A DNA stretch of 64,000 bases from Rhodocollybia butyracea (GCA_015501585.1 JADNRY010000289.1:1-64000); one strand, 5' to 3'; shown: positions 13,416 to 26,500, counted from the stretch's first letter. Numbers and translations: made by a program. The notes: generated from the sequence alone by a model not told the origin.

Positions 13416-13682
13416 TAGCTTTCTTTGGTGTAGTTCGTCTATTTGCTGGCCATCGGAGGATAGACATTCTTATCCCTCATCCTATACCTTGGATGTCTGG
13501 ACCCCCACCTCACATGTTTAGATACAGCATCAACACAAACCGCCGAGAACCTAAAATTAATACAATCATTTCGAAAGATAAATCCACACAAAGTAATACT
13601 GTAGGCATCGATGATAAAGTGTACTTGCGCACACTTCAACGCCAAAGCAAATCACGGGCGGTCCAGCCGGTCCGTACATAAC

Positions 13683-13720
13683 CCGGGGGCCGGGGTCCCG
13701 ATCGATAAGAAATTCACGTG
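13683..13720. promoter_or_regulatory. Candidate CreA/Mig1 sites and an E-box upstream of FBP1
   Basis: Two CCGGGG hexamers (13683-13688 and 13690-13695) match the SYGGRG consensus of fungal carbon-catabolite repressors. A CACGTG palindrome lies at 13715-13720. All are about 130-165 bases before the FBP1 start codon. FBP1 is a classic glucose-repressed gene in fungi, so the placement is sensible, but binding is inferred. Confidence 0.4.
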
Positions 13721-13846
13721 AGGATAAATTATTAGCACCAGTCCACAGCCTCTAAGTCGAGCTTGAGGAAACCCGTTTTGCTCCGCAACTCCTTTAACTT
13801 CCCTAAACTTTGGTTATCCTACTTTCGGATTATTTCAGCTCTAAAA

Positions 13847-15215
13847 ATGGCAACTGAAGGTGTTCCTAGCTCAGAGATTATCACTCTCACACGGTAAGCT
13901 ATCCTGCACTCTTTGACCTCACTTACCTTTTGGCTACTTAGACATGTTCTGCATGATCAAATGCGGCTGGGCGCAGATGCTACTGGCGACTTGACTCTAC
14001 TGCTCACCGCAATCCAAGTCACTTCGAAATTCATCGCTACCAATGTCCGGAAAGCCCGCTTGATCAATTTGTGCGTTTACGCAATAATCACTACCCCATA
14101 CTCAATAAAAATGTTCACAGAATCGGGTTGGCTGGTGACACTAACACCTCAGGCGAAGAACAAAAGAAACTCGATGTACTCTCCAACGACATTATGGTTA
14201 ACTCTTTGCGTGCCTCGGGCAGGACAGCTGTTCTTGTCTCGGAGGAATTGGAAGATGCTATTATTATAGAGGAGAAAAACAGAGGAAAATATTGTGTTGT
14301 CTTTGACCCTCTCGATGGAAGTAGTAACATCGACGCTGGTGTCAACATCGGAACTATCTTTGGGATCTACCGTGTCGTGTGTTGAGAAACTCCTGGTGAT
14401 CTTGGCCTTGGCTCATGATGATTATAGCGTGAAGACTCCAAGGGTTCCGTTGAAGATGTGTTGAGACCCGGAAGTGAGATGGTGGCAGCAGGGTACACTA
14501 TGTATGTTCTTAGTTCTGATTATTTATTTCAGTGAGCTCACCCTCGATAAAAGGTACGGATCATCTGCCAATCTTGTCCTTTCAACTGGTTCTGGAGTCA
14601 ATGGCTACACTCTTGATGCTGCTCTCGGAGAATTCATCCTTACCCATCCCGATGTACGTATCGGCCCTAGTGTAGCTTTCGCTTGTGCGTATACTCATGT
14701 TGTTTACTCTAAAAGATCCAAATTCCCCCCGTGGAAAGATCTACTCCTTCAACGAAGGCAATTCTATGTTTTTCCATCCTCCAGTGGTCGAGTACCTGAA
14801 ATCTATCAAGTATCCTGCCTCTGGTAAACCTTACAGTGCTCGATATATTGGTTCAATGGTTGCCGATGTTCACCGAACATTCTTGTATGGGGGAATTTTC
14901 GGTTATCCGGATGACAAGAAGAGCAAGAGTGGGAAACTGCGGTTGCTGTATGAGGCTTTCCCCATGGCTTTCCTTACGGAACAGGCAAGGGCTGTTTCAA
15001 TTCGTGTACCGGCTTCTTAAATTGATATATTTCAGGCTGGAGGAATCGCGACCACGGGAACAAAGCGTATCTTGGACATTGTCCCCACAAGTATTCATGA
15101 ACGTTGCTCGATCTTCCTCGGTAGCAAGGAAGATGTCCAAGTATGCTCTTCTGTCCTTCGAATTTGAACACATACTTATTGCCTTTGTTAGGATCTGATG
15201 AAGTTTTACGCGTAG
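13847..15215 (+). CDS. FBP1: Fructose-1,6-bisphosphatase
   Basis: Cytosolic gluconeogenic enzyme that hydrolyses fructose-1,6-bisphosphate to fructose-6-phosphate. It starts [16 protein letters not shown]. Conserved blocks: [19 protein letters not shown], the metal site SEELEDA and [88 protein letters not shown] and the C-terminal [15 protein letters not shown]...DLMKFYA. All catalytic metal ligands are present. About seven short introns have GT-AG ends. In exon PPRGKIYSF the C run at 14725-14730 seems one base short of the expected reading; using a donor four bases downstream would also restore frame. Possible catabolite-repressor sites lie just upstream. Confidence 0.93.
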
Positions 15216-15463
15216 TGGCATAATCGGAATGGACGCATAATAATTATGAAGATTATCGCTAACTAGCTCCGTACTTATATATCAAAGCAGAAAGAATTCA
15301 AGTAAATATTTCGTGTTGTTTCTCTGTGGGTTTGCCTTCCAATCTTTGGTCGAAAGACATATCATTATTATACTGTATCAGCGTATGCATTGTTTCGTCA
15401 TGTTCGTTTGTGAGAGTTTGGGCGCTAAAAGACGCACTCTTGCTCAAAGTTTTGCTGTCAACA

Positions 15464-16732
15464 ATGGACGAGGTGAATTTCATAACCCATAAAATTCCGC
15501 CACCGTGTTAAACCGCAAACGACAGTCTCATTCTGTGCGCCGGAAATCTGTCAAACGTCGAGCTGCTGCGGTCTACACTTCAGAGGAAGAAGAAGAAGAC
15601 CAGACTCCTCCGCCACCACCACAGAAGAAAACTCGGTATGACGCTTACGACGAGAACGACGTGAATGTGGACGGCTCTGAGAGTGAAGAGGGTCCCTCAC
15701 ATTCTTTCCCATCTCCAGCACGAAAGCCGTCGCACAAGAAGGGCTCTTCCAAGGCTCATTCATCGAAAAAACGTCGGATGGCAGAGGAATCAGAGGATGA
15801 GTTTGAAGAGGATGCTGTTTCGGATGACTTGAACTTGGAGCAGGCAGATGATTATGAAGATGACCATGATTTCGTGGAAGATTTGCCCAAGAAAGCAAAG
15901 GGGAAAGTTGCCGCGAAAGGGAAAGGTGAAAAAGGAAAGGCGAAAGCAAGGCATACAATGGAAGAAAAGGAGATTATAGTGAGGGATGAGAGGAAAGGCG
16001 CTGCTTCATCTGGGAAAATACGAATTAAGCCCTCTCAGCGTGTTGACATTGCATCCGTTGAAGAGTCGGCTGTAGACTCTGCACCAGATACAGGGAAAAG
16101 CGATGTTGCTCCTCAGAAGAAACAGAAACTCCCAACTATCAAGAAAAACAAGATTCTAACTTCTGGGGCTCCTAACACTCCTGTGGCGACCAAGTCTGCC
16201 CCATCTGCTGCAAAGACCAGTACAGATGGAGCATCAGCTACTCCTTCTACGCCAGCTACAAGGGTCCCGGCTAACCTTCAAGGAGCTGACTTTAACCTGC
16301 AGGATCGCAGCGTTTATGACAGCATCTTCAAAAATGTACGTGATTGCCTCTCATATCTGCCTTAGCTACCAAACATAGAAATGTCTAGAAAAGCGGGGGT
16401 GCTTCTCGGTCTGGAAATAGCCGAGAGAATGAGGAACGAAGAAAGTATCTAGATAATCTTAGAGAAGCCGATAAAGCCAAAAGGGCCCTTGATGCAGTAA
16501 GTCTCGCTTTCGAATTTTCGACATTATCCGCTCTCGCATCCCGCTAATCCGCTTATAGAAGCATACATTTGATCTGCAAGCACAAATGGACAAGATATCG
16601 GCATTTGAAGATCGCCTGAGGCGAGGGTACAGTTCCGTTCTATATCCCAATATACTTGGCGCGAAGATGAGAGAGGTTTACGAGCAGGAACGTAGACGAC
16701 GCGAACCCCAGGAGGAAGGAGAAACCTCATGA
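15464..16732 (+). CDS. Highly charged nuclear-type protein, function unknown
   Basis: Not assigned to a family. I start it at ATG-GAC-GAG with an intron of about 53 bases leading into SHSVRRKSVKRRAAAVY; the long frame itself has no ATG there. The first 200 residues alternate acidic (SEEEEED, ESEDEFEEDAVSDD) and basic Lys-rich stretches (KAKGKVAAKGKGEKGKAKA), with several NLS-like clusters. A Pro/Thr/Ala linker follows. The C-terminal 110 residues look folded: FNLQDRSVYDSIF, SGGASRSGNSRENEERRKYL, a coiled-coil-like helix (NLREADKAKRALDA), KHTFDLQAQMDKISAFEDRL and YPNILGAKMREVYEQERRR. This suggests a chromatin or RNA-associated subunit, but that is inference. Confidence 0.6.
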
Positions 16733-17804
16733 GCGTCAAATCTGTTGTATTATGCTATTCAAGTTTGCGCAGAAATCATTGTCGCGCGGACATAAACCAA
16801 ATGCTACATGCATCTGCCCCTCCCAACATTTTCTAAAACCCACAAATGTCGCGTAATCTAGGAACGAGAGGACTAGATCAGAATATCCCAGAAAATCAAC
16901 AGAAAACACCCGGGAATAATCATTCTCAAAAGTATTTTTTTCCTGGGTGATATGGAATTGTACGTGCGCTTTCTTTCAATGGATAAAATCACAGTCTCAT
17001 AGACGGCATTGTGACTGAATCTGATATATACTGTGGCCAACTGTTCACGAGCGCCAACAGTTCCTACGGCAGGCCCTTCTACATAGCCGGGAGCGTCCCC
17101 TGCGATTGAGCATATGCACTTCCATTTCACTCCAGAAGCACTCCCACCAGCGCGCATTCTCTGAATTCAGAACAGGTCATACTATCCGCATTAATTTCCG
17201 AGGAGTTGCATTATTATACAGAGAGACTCAGTTACATTCTGCTATCTGGCAAACACACAGATTTTGATCTGAAATCGATATCTATGCACTTCAGTTGTAA
17301 TATATCAGGATTTTGGTACCAGCAAGACCTACAAAAATTAGGGGCTGTTCGACCGAGTCGCTGTCACCTCGATATGTACAACGAACCGTGGCTTTTTCAG
17401 GACCTACATATTTTACCATCCTGGGACGAACACGAGTTACGAGCCCTTAGAAGGCAACTTCTTGACCATATGGGATTAGCGGCAGCAATACTCGGAATCG
17501 CTTTATATGAATTGTTCTTGTTCGGCTGAAAGAAAAACATACAAGAAACGCTTGCGGACCAGAACGTATATACTTCTCTCAAGACGTCGCAATATGCCCA
17601 CCCTCGGTGTGATAAGTACATACAGAGTACATATAAACAGGTCTCCCGAACAGTTCTCGCAGGGCTGATCGAGAAGTAAAATATATGGTTACATACCTTG
17701 ATTCTTGAATGAACTTTTTCTTTTGAACCAGAAATTTGGTAGCATGGAGAAGGATTAAGGTTGTCCCATTCATACTCCGCGGCTTAGCTATAAACGATAC
17801 ATTG
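16733..17804. other. No gene recognised
   Basis: About 1 kb between two convergent gene ends. Short open frames on both strands lack domains, composition bias or splice-linked continuation. I see no RNA gene or terminal-repeat structure. Confidence 0.4.
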
Positions 17805-18980
17805 TCATACACCTGTGCCCACCATCTGTATTGCTTTCGCGATTTGGCCAAAACAGCCCTTGAACCACTTTTCTCTCGAACTTTGACTGGTGGAAGGGAG
17901 AACCTCTGGGTCATTCAGAGAAGAGTTCTCGATTAAGTTCACCAATGAGTTGAACTGATTCAAACGACTTCGAATTGCGTCAATGACGTCCTTCAGAGCA
18001 TTCAGTTCATCCATGATATATTCGAAATCCTGGGGAGAATCCAAGGCAGAGATGAGTTCGTCAGATGCACTGAGCATCGCAGATGATAAGGGTGCGATGC
18101 TGTCCAGGTCTGAATTTGACAGGGAAGAAGAGGCAGATAGTATATCGGATACCACCTTTTTGTGAAGAATATTGCACAATCGCAGGACTATAAGGACCTA
18201 AAACATGATAAGACACTGCCGTTCAAAACTTCTATGCGGAATCTACCTTTTTCGCGCGTTCTAGTTCTTCTTCAGTAAGTGGTTTATTGGGTTCTATCCC
18301 CAATTCATCCCATCCGTCTTCCTCGTCAATGATATCTGTTTCAGATTGTGAATCTTCAATCATATCCCCTACTTCTCTCACACCATCCGCAAGTGCGCCG
18401 GCATCCTCGGTCCAAACATGGCGCACAGCAGTAAGATTGTCCTTTGGTAGAATATTCCCGGAACGCGCCATTTCGATTAAACTGTGTACAGCACCTGTCC
18501 TCACAAGGTATTCATCTCCAGACCTCTGACGTTTGCCTTCCTCGATTTCCAGAAATGTCGTAGTCAATGCTTGCACAGCGCCCACTACATCAACGACAAC
18601 CGAAGCGGTTTGTTTGATAAGCGTGGCGCCGTGAACAGAGGCACTGAACATGTTTGTGCAATGCGAAAGTGCAGCGATGCGTTCTGATAAGCCTTTCAGT
18701 GGAGCCAGGCAAGCAGAATAACTGGGGGATGATGGCCTTAGAGCCAAGGATAATTTTGTCACGGAGCCATATAGAAGAGAAAGCAACGAGAGTAGATCTT
18801 TTTGTAGCACAACTAAAGCAGGGACATCTTGGTCTTCTTGCGCAAGGGAATTAGATACCGAGTCCCTCGCAGCCTGGCAAGTTTCTACCAGTGCACTGAG
18901 CGCTGTACAGACTATAAAAAAGGTCAGTTTTTTTTATAATATACGATGGTGTAAGATTTGCCTTGTTGCTGAGCAGACAT
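17805..18980 (-). CDS. GCIP-like (cyclin-D1-binding protein 1 family) helical protein
   Basis: Resembles the GCIP / CCNDBP1 family (Grap2 and cyclin-D-interacting), all-helical proteins related to vinculin/catenin folds. Recognisable segments: ALSALVETCQAARDSVSN, VVLQKDLLSLLSLLYGSV, HGATLIKQTASVVVDVVGAV, EYLVRTGAVHSLIEMARSG, HVWTEDAGALADGVREVGDM, an acidic DIIDEEDGWDELG linker, and a C-terminal half with LCNILHKKVVSDIL and SPQDFEYIMDELNALKDVID. It ends KAIQMVGTGV. The start MSAQQQ needs a GC-AG intron (18912-18961) to join the frame, so it is less sure than the body. It is divergent from YME1 with about 104 bases between start codons. Confidence 0.6.
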
Positions 18981-19084
18981 CAGCGTCAACTTTATGAGTC
19001 GGCACTGCCGAGTCACGCGTACACTTTTACATGCTACTACCTGTGAGTTGACAAAATTCATTTTACAACCGAAATTCATGGTCA
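18981..19084. promoter_or_regulatory. Very short divergent promoter, GCIP-like / YME1
   Basis: Start codons of the two divergent genes are about 104 bases apart, so any promoter elements and both 5' untranslated regions must overlap here. No TATA box is evident. Confidence 0.4.
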
Positions 19085-22000
19085 ATGCAGCTACAGTTTT
19101 GTAGTTCTTCGATACGTGCTTCAGCACGAACTACTCTTTTGTCTCGGAAAGCAGCCCCATTCCAATCACTACAGACATGGCGCGCTTTGTCAACTTCCTC
19201 ACTTGTCCCACTTAGAACTTTACGGCCAACACCAACAACCCCCTTCACTCTCTTGACAGTCCGATGTCTTTCCCTTGGGTCCATATTTTCTCGAAAATCT
19301 AATGCGGTACCATCCCCAACTGTTGTGGCCAATATCACTCGACTAGAAGCTGAGGCGAACGTCTATCCTCACGATACCACCAAACAAATCACCCTTTATC
19401 AGGCTCTGCTGGACACTAAACTCAAGTCTTCTTATGAACTTATCATAAATCGTTGGGAGAAGATGTGTGAATTCGTGCGTGTCTTCGCGTCAGGACGGTC
19501 TTGATATTCATAATTGTTTACAGGATCCTTCTTCTCCCTTGCTTCACTCCGGGGATGCTTTCCGTGTTTACATTGCGTGTCTTGTTAACACTGGGCAGCA
19601 AGCTGCTGTAAATGCTGCTGTTCGTCGTCGGGAGAGTTTACTCAGTGCTCATCCGTTATCTTCCTCAACTGTAACGACGTCCGAAGCGCCTCTCTTAGAA
19701 GACAATGCGACATCTGGTGCTGTAGAAAAGACAGCGGCTGCAACTGCCGCTACTGCTGTAAAAACTTTTAGTTCGAGTCAAGAAATTGCGCAGAGTGTAC
19801 TGTCCGGCCAAAAAGATCCTATTCAGCAACGTTCCTCTCAAGATCCCACCCCATTGAATAACCCTTTAACTTTGGGATCTGTCTCAACTACAGCTAATGG
19901 ATCTCCCATTGAAGTTACCATTGTAGAACGTTCGTCACGAAACTTTTCAAGTCTTGTTATTCTGACATCTATTAACAGGTAGAGGATCTTGGGTACCGCG
20001 TCTTGTTAGATTTGTCATTACGGTGGCGGTCGCCTCATTTTGTACGTTGACGGGTTTCTCTCGCGATGAAGTTGAGCCTGACCTTCCACAGTTTTCCTTG
20101 TCATTCTATCTGTGTTCTTTGAAAATAGTGGCCTTATGAAAAATGCACCCCAGCAGTCTCAATTTGAGCCAACACCTGGTCAGACTGTCAAATTTAGTGA
20201 TGTGCACGGTGTGGATGAGGCCAAGGATGTAAGTAACACATAAAGTACTCCGCCCGGTGCTCCCGTTGATGTCCAGTAGGAGCTTCAAGACATTGTTGCT
20301 TTTTTGAAGGACCCTTCCATGTTTGCTAAACTCGGTGGACGACTGCCGAAAGGAGTGCTCCTAACTGGGTTTGTGCTTTCTTGAGGTTTAGACTTGTTAC
20401 CCAACTAAATCTTCAACAGTCAACCTGGAACTGGTAAAACCATGCTTGCAAGAGCGGTTGCAGGCGAAGCAGGTGTACCATTCTTTTTCGCATCCGGGTG
20501 CTTAATTTCCGCTATCTTTCTGCTATCCCATTTTCTGATGGACCCTAGATCCGATTTCGAGGAAATGTTTGTTGGCGTAGGAGCGAAGCGAGTTCGAGAG
20601 CTTTTTGCCGCCGCAAGGAAGAAGGAACCCGCAATTATCTTCATTGATGAGATTGACGCTGTTGGCGGAAAGCGAAATGGACGACACCAGCAATATCTAA
20701 AGCAAACTTTGAACCAGTTGCTTACTGAGATGGACGGTTTCAAGCAGTCTGAGGGCGTCATTGTTATCGCAGCTACTAATGTTCCCGATACACTTGACCC
20801 GTGAGCATTTTTCGGCTGGAATCTGTCAAATCTCAACCTCAACTTTTTTAGTGCACTGATACGACCGGGTCGTTTCGATCGGCATGTTGCCGTACCGCTT
20901 CCTGACATTCGCGGGCGAGTTCAGATTTTACAGCATCATATGAAGAATGTTATTACCGGTAGCGGTAAGTAAGATCAGCACTTTCCTACAGTTACTGACA
21001 GGAGTAAATAGATGTCGACGCGATGCGACTCGCACGAGGAACCTCTGGATTTTCTGGCGCTGATTTGCAAAACATGGTCAAGTAAGTTTCGTTTAACCAG
21101 ATGCGCGATCTGGGGCCTCAAATTGTATTTCAACAGCCAAGCCGCTGTCAAAGCAGCAAAAGAAGAGGCTTCCAAGGTTACTTTGGATCACTTTGAATGG
21201 GCCAGAGTGGGACAGATTTCATTTCCACGATGATTTACCCATGCTTAATGCTCTTGAGATAGGATCGAATCATCATGGGTGCTGAGAGGAAGAGCGCATT
21301 CATTGATGCGAAGGAGAAGCTCGCGACAGCCTATCATGAAGTACATAGCCTACTTCCCTTACCTGCGCATTATTTGAACGCTAATCTTTTACAAGGGAGG
21401 ACATACCTTGGTAGCTCTCTACACTGATGGAGCGACACCTTTACACAAAGTAACTTGTATGCCTCGTGGTCATGCCCTTGGTTATGTTGGTTTTCGTTAT
21501 TCACCTTCCGCGACACAATCTAAACTTTCATCAGACTTCGTTCCTACCCGAAAATGACATGAATTCTGTGTCGTATAAACAATATCTCGCACGTATTGAT
21601 GTTTCTATGGGTGGTCGAGTTGCAGAAGAACTTAGTACGATCTTCCTGTGTTTTAAATGTTCACCGGACTAATTACTCCTTTAGTATATGGAGCGGATGG
21701 AATAACCAGTGGAGCAAGCTCAGATATCAGGAGTGCCAGCGGAGTCGCTAGGAGTATGGTCAAAGTAAGCGCTCTTCCCATTAAATTCAGAAAAACATTA
21801 CACTTACTGTTCTCGATAGCTATTTGGTTTCTCCAAACTGGGCCCTGTCTTCTATGATGACAACGTGGATTTGAGCCCAAAAAGAAAAGATGAAATCGAA
21901 GAGGAAGTCACCAAGTCTGTGTCTCTTTGTATGGTTCATTCTAGCTATTGACCATGATGTTGTAGACTCATCAAGGCTGGCGAAGCTCGAGCTACGGCCC

Positions 22001-22218
22001 TTCTGAAATCCAAAATGGATGAGTTACATCGGGTATGCTTCGCTTTCTCTACTTGGAATAATATCATTCAGGTGCTCTCATTGTTCTAGCTTGCACACGC
22101 TCTTGTCGAGCATGAGACCTTGGACAAAGACGAAGTTGCCCGCGTTATCAAAGGTGAACGTATACGCAATGTATCCGAAATTTTGGAGGAGGAACTCACG
22201 AAATCTTCAACCTCGTGA
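19085..22218 (+). CDS. YME1: Mitochondrial i-AAA protease (FtsH family)
   Basis: ATP-dependent zinc protease of the inner mitochondrial membrane facing the intermembrane space. The N-terminus has a mitochondrial presequence ([20 protein letters not shown]...). The mature part has [16 protein letters not shown] and a membrane segment spliced from two exons ([11 protein letters not shown] + [17 protein letters not shown]). The AAA core has [12 protein letters not shown], Walker A GQPGTGKT, Walker [15 protein letters not shown], and [23 protein letters not shown]. The protease has the zinc motif HEGGH, split by an intron after HE. C-terminal [13 protein letters not shown] and [10 protein letters not shown] are typical. 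It ends [10 protein letters not shown]. About 14 introns join without a frame break. Odd points: Walker A has Gln where Pro is usual. Confidence 0.93.
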
Positions 22219-23213
22219 TAAATCTCCTTTGGTACCTTCCTTCCGCGTTCGTCACAATCTCACATCTGCTCGTGATAGGTAATTCGTTCAGGTCAATGAT
22301 ATATGTTCCAATTCGAGGTCCTTATCTGCCTTGTTTAGTTCACGAGTACATACTAATAATACTTGAATCTAATATGAATTAGTTGCTCTCACCTCGGTTA
22401 AATAAGCAAGTGTATGTACATGAAGGCTACTCGTAACTTACGCAGGGGGTTGTTTCTGAGGAGAAGATCTGACATGGCTAACCTGGGCGTGTGCTAATTT
22501 CACGAGGTGACCCGTACTAGTCCGGAAGTGGACAGACAGATCAGTAGGTTGTGTCTTTCCATCAGCTCGCACGCATGCATGGCGTACAAACTCGTACAAA
22601 GCGGACTACGTTCGGTCTGCCATTCGGTGCTTACAATATTTCAATAGGTGCACTTAACAACTGGAGTCCTGGCCTATGTATTAAACCGAAGTGGTCGCAG
22701 CGAAAAATTCGGGACTATTTTTTATAATTAGGCTCCTTGTTTTTCGCCAGACTTGGGGGTGCAAACTGCAGTTCCTGTGGCGAAAACATCCAGCAAGGCG
22801 GCGCGCGATGGCCTAAAACAGGATTCGAACGGGACAAGGGTCCACGGATTAGAGGATTGAATATTGAATTGAAAAAAAAAGGGAAATGAATTATCGAAAA
22901 GTTATGATGCTCAGGTCTTCCCTTTCGAACACCTTACACGCGCCATTTACTAATATGAATCCATGTTCCAGAGTTCCTTTCCGACCACAAAGCGCGGGCC
23001 TGGCAATTTGCCGTTTATAAAATGAACTCTTGTAAATTAGTTTGGACGTAGTTTTTGAGATTTCTACACTGTGAGTGGTTAATCTTTCTTTCGCTCCATT
23101 CTCTAATCTTCCAGCGTTCCAGTCAACACCTATACCCCTCCAGCGTCCTCACAGACCTCAGTGACTCTACCCCAGCATTAGAAGACCCTCTCTTCAACCC
23201 TCCTCATACACCA
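22219..23213. other. Intergenic, no gene recognised
   Basis: About 1 kb after YME1. It contains a tRNA B-box-like word on the minus strand near 22824, but no foldable tRNA. The stretch just before 23214 is pyrimidine-rich and may be the leader of the small Cys-rich gene. Confidence 0.4.
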
Positions 23214-23417
23214 ATGTGTTTCCGTCGGCTTCGTTTTGTGCGGTCCACCGTATGTGGCCACTTGACTTTCACCGGAGAAACCATCGTAGATTGTGGTTCT
23301 CGCATCTGCCATATAAGCAGTATGCATCCATCTTCCTGTGGTTCCTCACGGGCTCCTTGCAATTGTAAACGATATTATGATCAGCCACAGCGGATCGTCA
23401 CGAATGAGTTGAGTTAG
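23214..23417 (+). CDS. Small Cys-rich protein, unknown function
   Basis: A single-exon frame of 67 residues starting MCFRRLRFVRSTVCGHLTF. Five-plus cysteines are arranged as CGH-x10-DCGSRIC-H then CGSSRAPCNCKRYY, which suggests zinc binding. An upstream in-frame extension to 23055 exists, but it begins with an unlikely hydrophobic stretch and has no Kozak context, so I prefer the internal ATG. Short proteins with a CGH...C start recur in fungi with no assigned role. It ends 164 bases from the RAD3 stop, and the two genes converge. Confidence 0.5.
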   Translation: MCFRRLRFVRSTVCGHLTFTGETIVDCGSRICHISSMHPSSCGSSRAPCNCKRYYDQPQRIVTNELS

Positions 23418-23580
23418 CTTTCTTTCAATCGCACCTATGTGCTCACCGTTGGCTTAGGTCCCGGGGAAGTGCGCGCAATGCTCATGACATGCGATATTCT
23501 TTATTGTCACGCATATTCACGACTTGCCAACGATCTACGTATATTATTGCTATTCCTATCTGTATCATAGACTGTCTCGC

Positions 23581-26500
23581 TCAGCTGTCCATATCAAAAT
23601 CAATCAACATTTGGTCACTGATACCCCCATCACCAAAGTCCTCTTCGGCCACAACGTTCTGGTTCTCAGCTTCGGCCACGAGTTTCGCCTGCGCTTTGAG
23701 GATGTCATCCAATGTCCACAAGGAGACGCCAGTTTGATTCTCATTGGGGTTTTGTGAGATCGTGCGCATAAAAAGTTTCGACAGTGTGAGCGCCATGTCA
23801 GTGGAAAGATTGGACGCGGTCTCTGTAATGTATTGATTTATCCAACGGGGAAGTTTTGCTCTCTTGTCCGCCCTTGCAAACCGCTACAGGATCCCCAGGT
23901 CAACGCAATTGAAAACAGTATGTAATACATGAATTACTGACCTTGTCCGCAAAAACCATCAGCCCCCAATCAGTTTTTACCTCGTAGGACACGCCCCACG
24001 CACTGTGCGGCGTTTCTCATTGCGTCGAATCCTAAAAACTCAGACTCTCGTATTCGGTAGGCATCACGCAAATACTCCAGTCTCGCTTTCAAGATACGGC
24101 TTTCCGTATATTGGTATGGGACGCTAAACAACCCTTCCTCAGTACAGATTAAAAGTTTGACAATCAGAAATCGCACCCGAACATAATGACAGCGCGTCCA
24201 TAATTATGGTCGAAATCGATACCCTCGGATACTTTACCTCGCGCAACAGATAAAAGTACAGCACCACGTCCATTGTCACATGCCTGGAAAGGGTCAGCCA
24301 GTCGCATGGGGTGGAGAAGGACACGACTGACGCGTCGGTAATTCTCCAATGCAATGCTAGTTTCATTAGCATCGGGAGTTTCAACAAAAATTAGTTTGTT
24401 TTTTCCAAACTTCGTTGAGTATGCCCTATAGATTTCAAACAAGACAGTAGCTAAGGTGTGATGAAGATGAAAGAAAATTCGCCACACCAACCATGTCGTT
24501 CCAAGCGGCCACGATTGATTCCATGTACAGATAGCTCGGAAAAAAGGCCACAATGCCATCGGGGACAATCTTACTATACTCAATGAGTATACTTCCAAAG
24601 TTGCGAACAACTGCTGGGTCATTCCTGACTTCGAATCGCGAACTAATGGCGACTTGGTCGCTTCCTCGAGTTATGACCTTGACACATATGCTAGTATGAG
24701 ATTGAGGTATCTTTGCGAGAACAGGACAAACCAGAGGCAAGAACGCATTACGCGTCAACGTCATGGGGTACGTTTCCTGTACGACCGGCGTAAATTGAAG
24801 CATTTTGGGATACATATCCAAAGGCGATATTGTCCCAGATGTGATCACTACGCTACTGAATCGCTCGAAAATAGGTTTAATCGCTAGCGACGGGTCAAGA
24901 CATCTATATAAAAATCAATGAAATCGGTTGGTAACCCCAAGAGAAAAACTAACGTGAAATGAAATATAGGATTTGGCACCGTTGCAGAATCGGTCTCAAA
25001 TGGCTCCAGAATAAGCAAGAACCCTTCATGAAGTATTCAGTAGCTTCCGGTGATTTCGCAAAGATTTTCGTACCTTTTTTCGTATGTCGAGACTAGCGTG
25101 GCAAAACCAGCAACTTTTTGGAGGGCTGCATGTTCATCTAATCGACTCAACTCCAGTGTTCGTATCAAGGACTGTAGACGCTCTGCACAGAATCTGACAG
25201 GATCTCAATCGAAATGAAAACCTCGAAATGTTAGAAGGACTAACCGTAGAGGGCGCCGTTCAATATATGTAATGTCTTTTAGGTGTTGTAAGAACGAAAG
25301 TGGTGTTTCTGCTACCACATGGAGAACACGCATCCTGGTCTACAACAAGTGTAAAGTTCAACAGTTAAATATCCGAAATTAACGGAATGGACCTTGAGAT
25401 ACTCCACGAAACGCTTTAGAAAAGCGACGAAATGTTCGGCCTTTCTGATGTTTCCGGGAATAGCTTCATGCAATAAGTCCTCAGGTAGCACTGGGAATAA
25501 AATAATGAGTATCAGCTCTATCCCACAGTGGGGATACCATACCTGGCGCGGTCATAAATCCATCATTGTCTTCAGCATCCGCAGAACTATCTTGTAATCC
25601 TTCGACCAGCTTGGCATATTCATTTTGTAGTTTAGCGGCGTCAGTCACTTTTATTCTGGCACAGGTCAGACTACACTCTCAGAGAACAAGATGACTGCCA
25701 CTAACTCTTCAATTTTGTCACTCAGCTTGCCAATACTACGTGCAGCCGAATCTAACATGGGTCTAGTAAGATCGATACTTAACGACTCAATACAGACATT
25801 ATCTGGGGGATCGGTAGTGTCATTTATATTGGTCGCATGAGATCGAGATACAGGACCAACCGATATTGTGAGCCTCATCGAACACGACAATGGCGTCCTT
25901 CGACATTTCTTTGGAAACTTGCTCGGCAACTTTGGGGTCCAAGAGATAGTGAAATGAATAGATAATGATATCCACAAAAGGAAGCTGTAAATATCCAGGA
26001 GTCAAGTTTATGAAGACTAAACCGATCAAGTAGGTACTTACCATTCTACGAACAGTAAAATATGGACATGTCGTGTTATCCCTTCCGTGCTGCAAAACGT
26101 CTGCCAATGTCATTATACCTTGAGGAACCAGATTTCCCGGTTCAAGTTTTCCAAGATTCTTGAGAAAAAGATAATGATTTGAGAAGGGCCATGTGAACAG
26201 GGAAAAGATCGGACCTCATGCCAATCACACAAGTCGACGGACCCGGGATCTGCTCTCCCTTTTTCGCAAGTGGCTGAATTGGTCAAGTCACGACACCGAG
26301 CATCCACAACTTTTCCCTTCTTCTCCTTTGAGACCTGGAGGGAAGGATGAGATCCGAGCTTGATGTCAACGACCAAGCCCTCGTACCTCGGGGTGAATAC
26401 AGAGATTCTTCCGGCTCGTGAGCCCCAGTCCAGTGAAGCTCCGCTCTTTCTCTTTCTCTTCTTCTGTTTCGGCACATGATATACGATAAGCCATAAGTCT

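Noticed and set aside
17206..17529. Plus-strand open frame of 107 codons
   Set aside because: No domain, no splice-linked continuation and no conserved-looking segment; probably chance.
22805..22835. tRNA-like B-box word GTTCGAATCC on the minus strand
   Set aside because: The T-arm stem does not pair (TCCCG against CCTGT), no A-box lies upstream and no acceptor stem forms.
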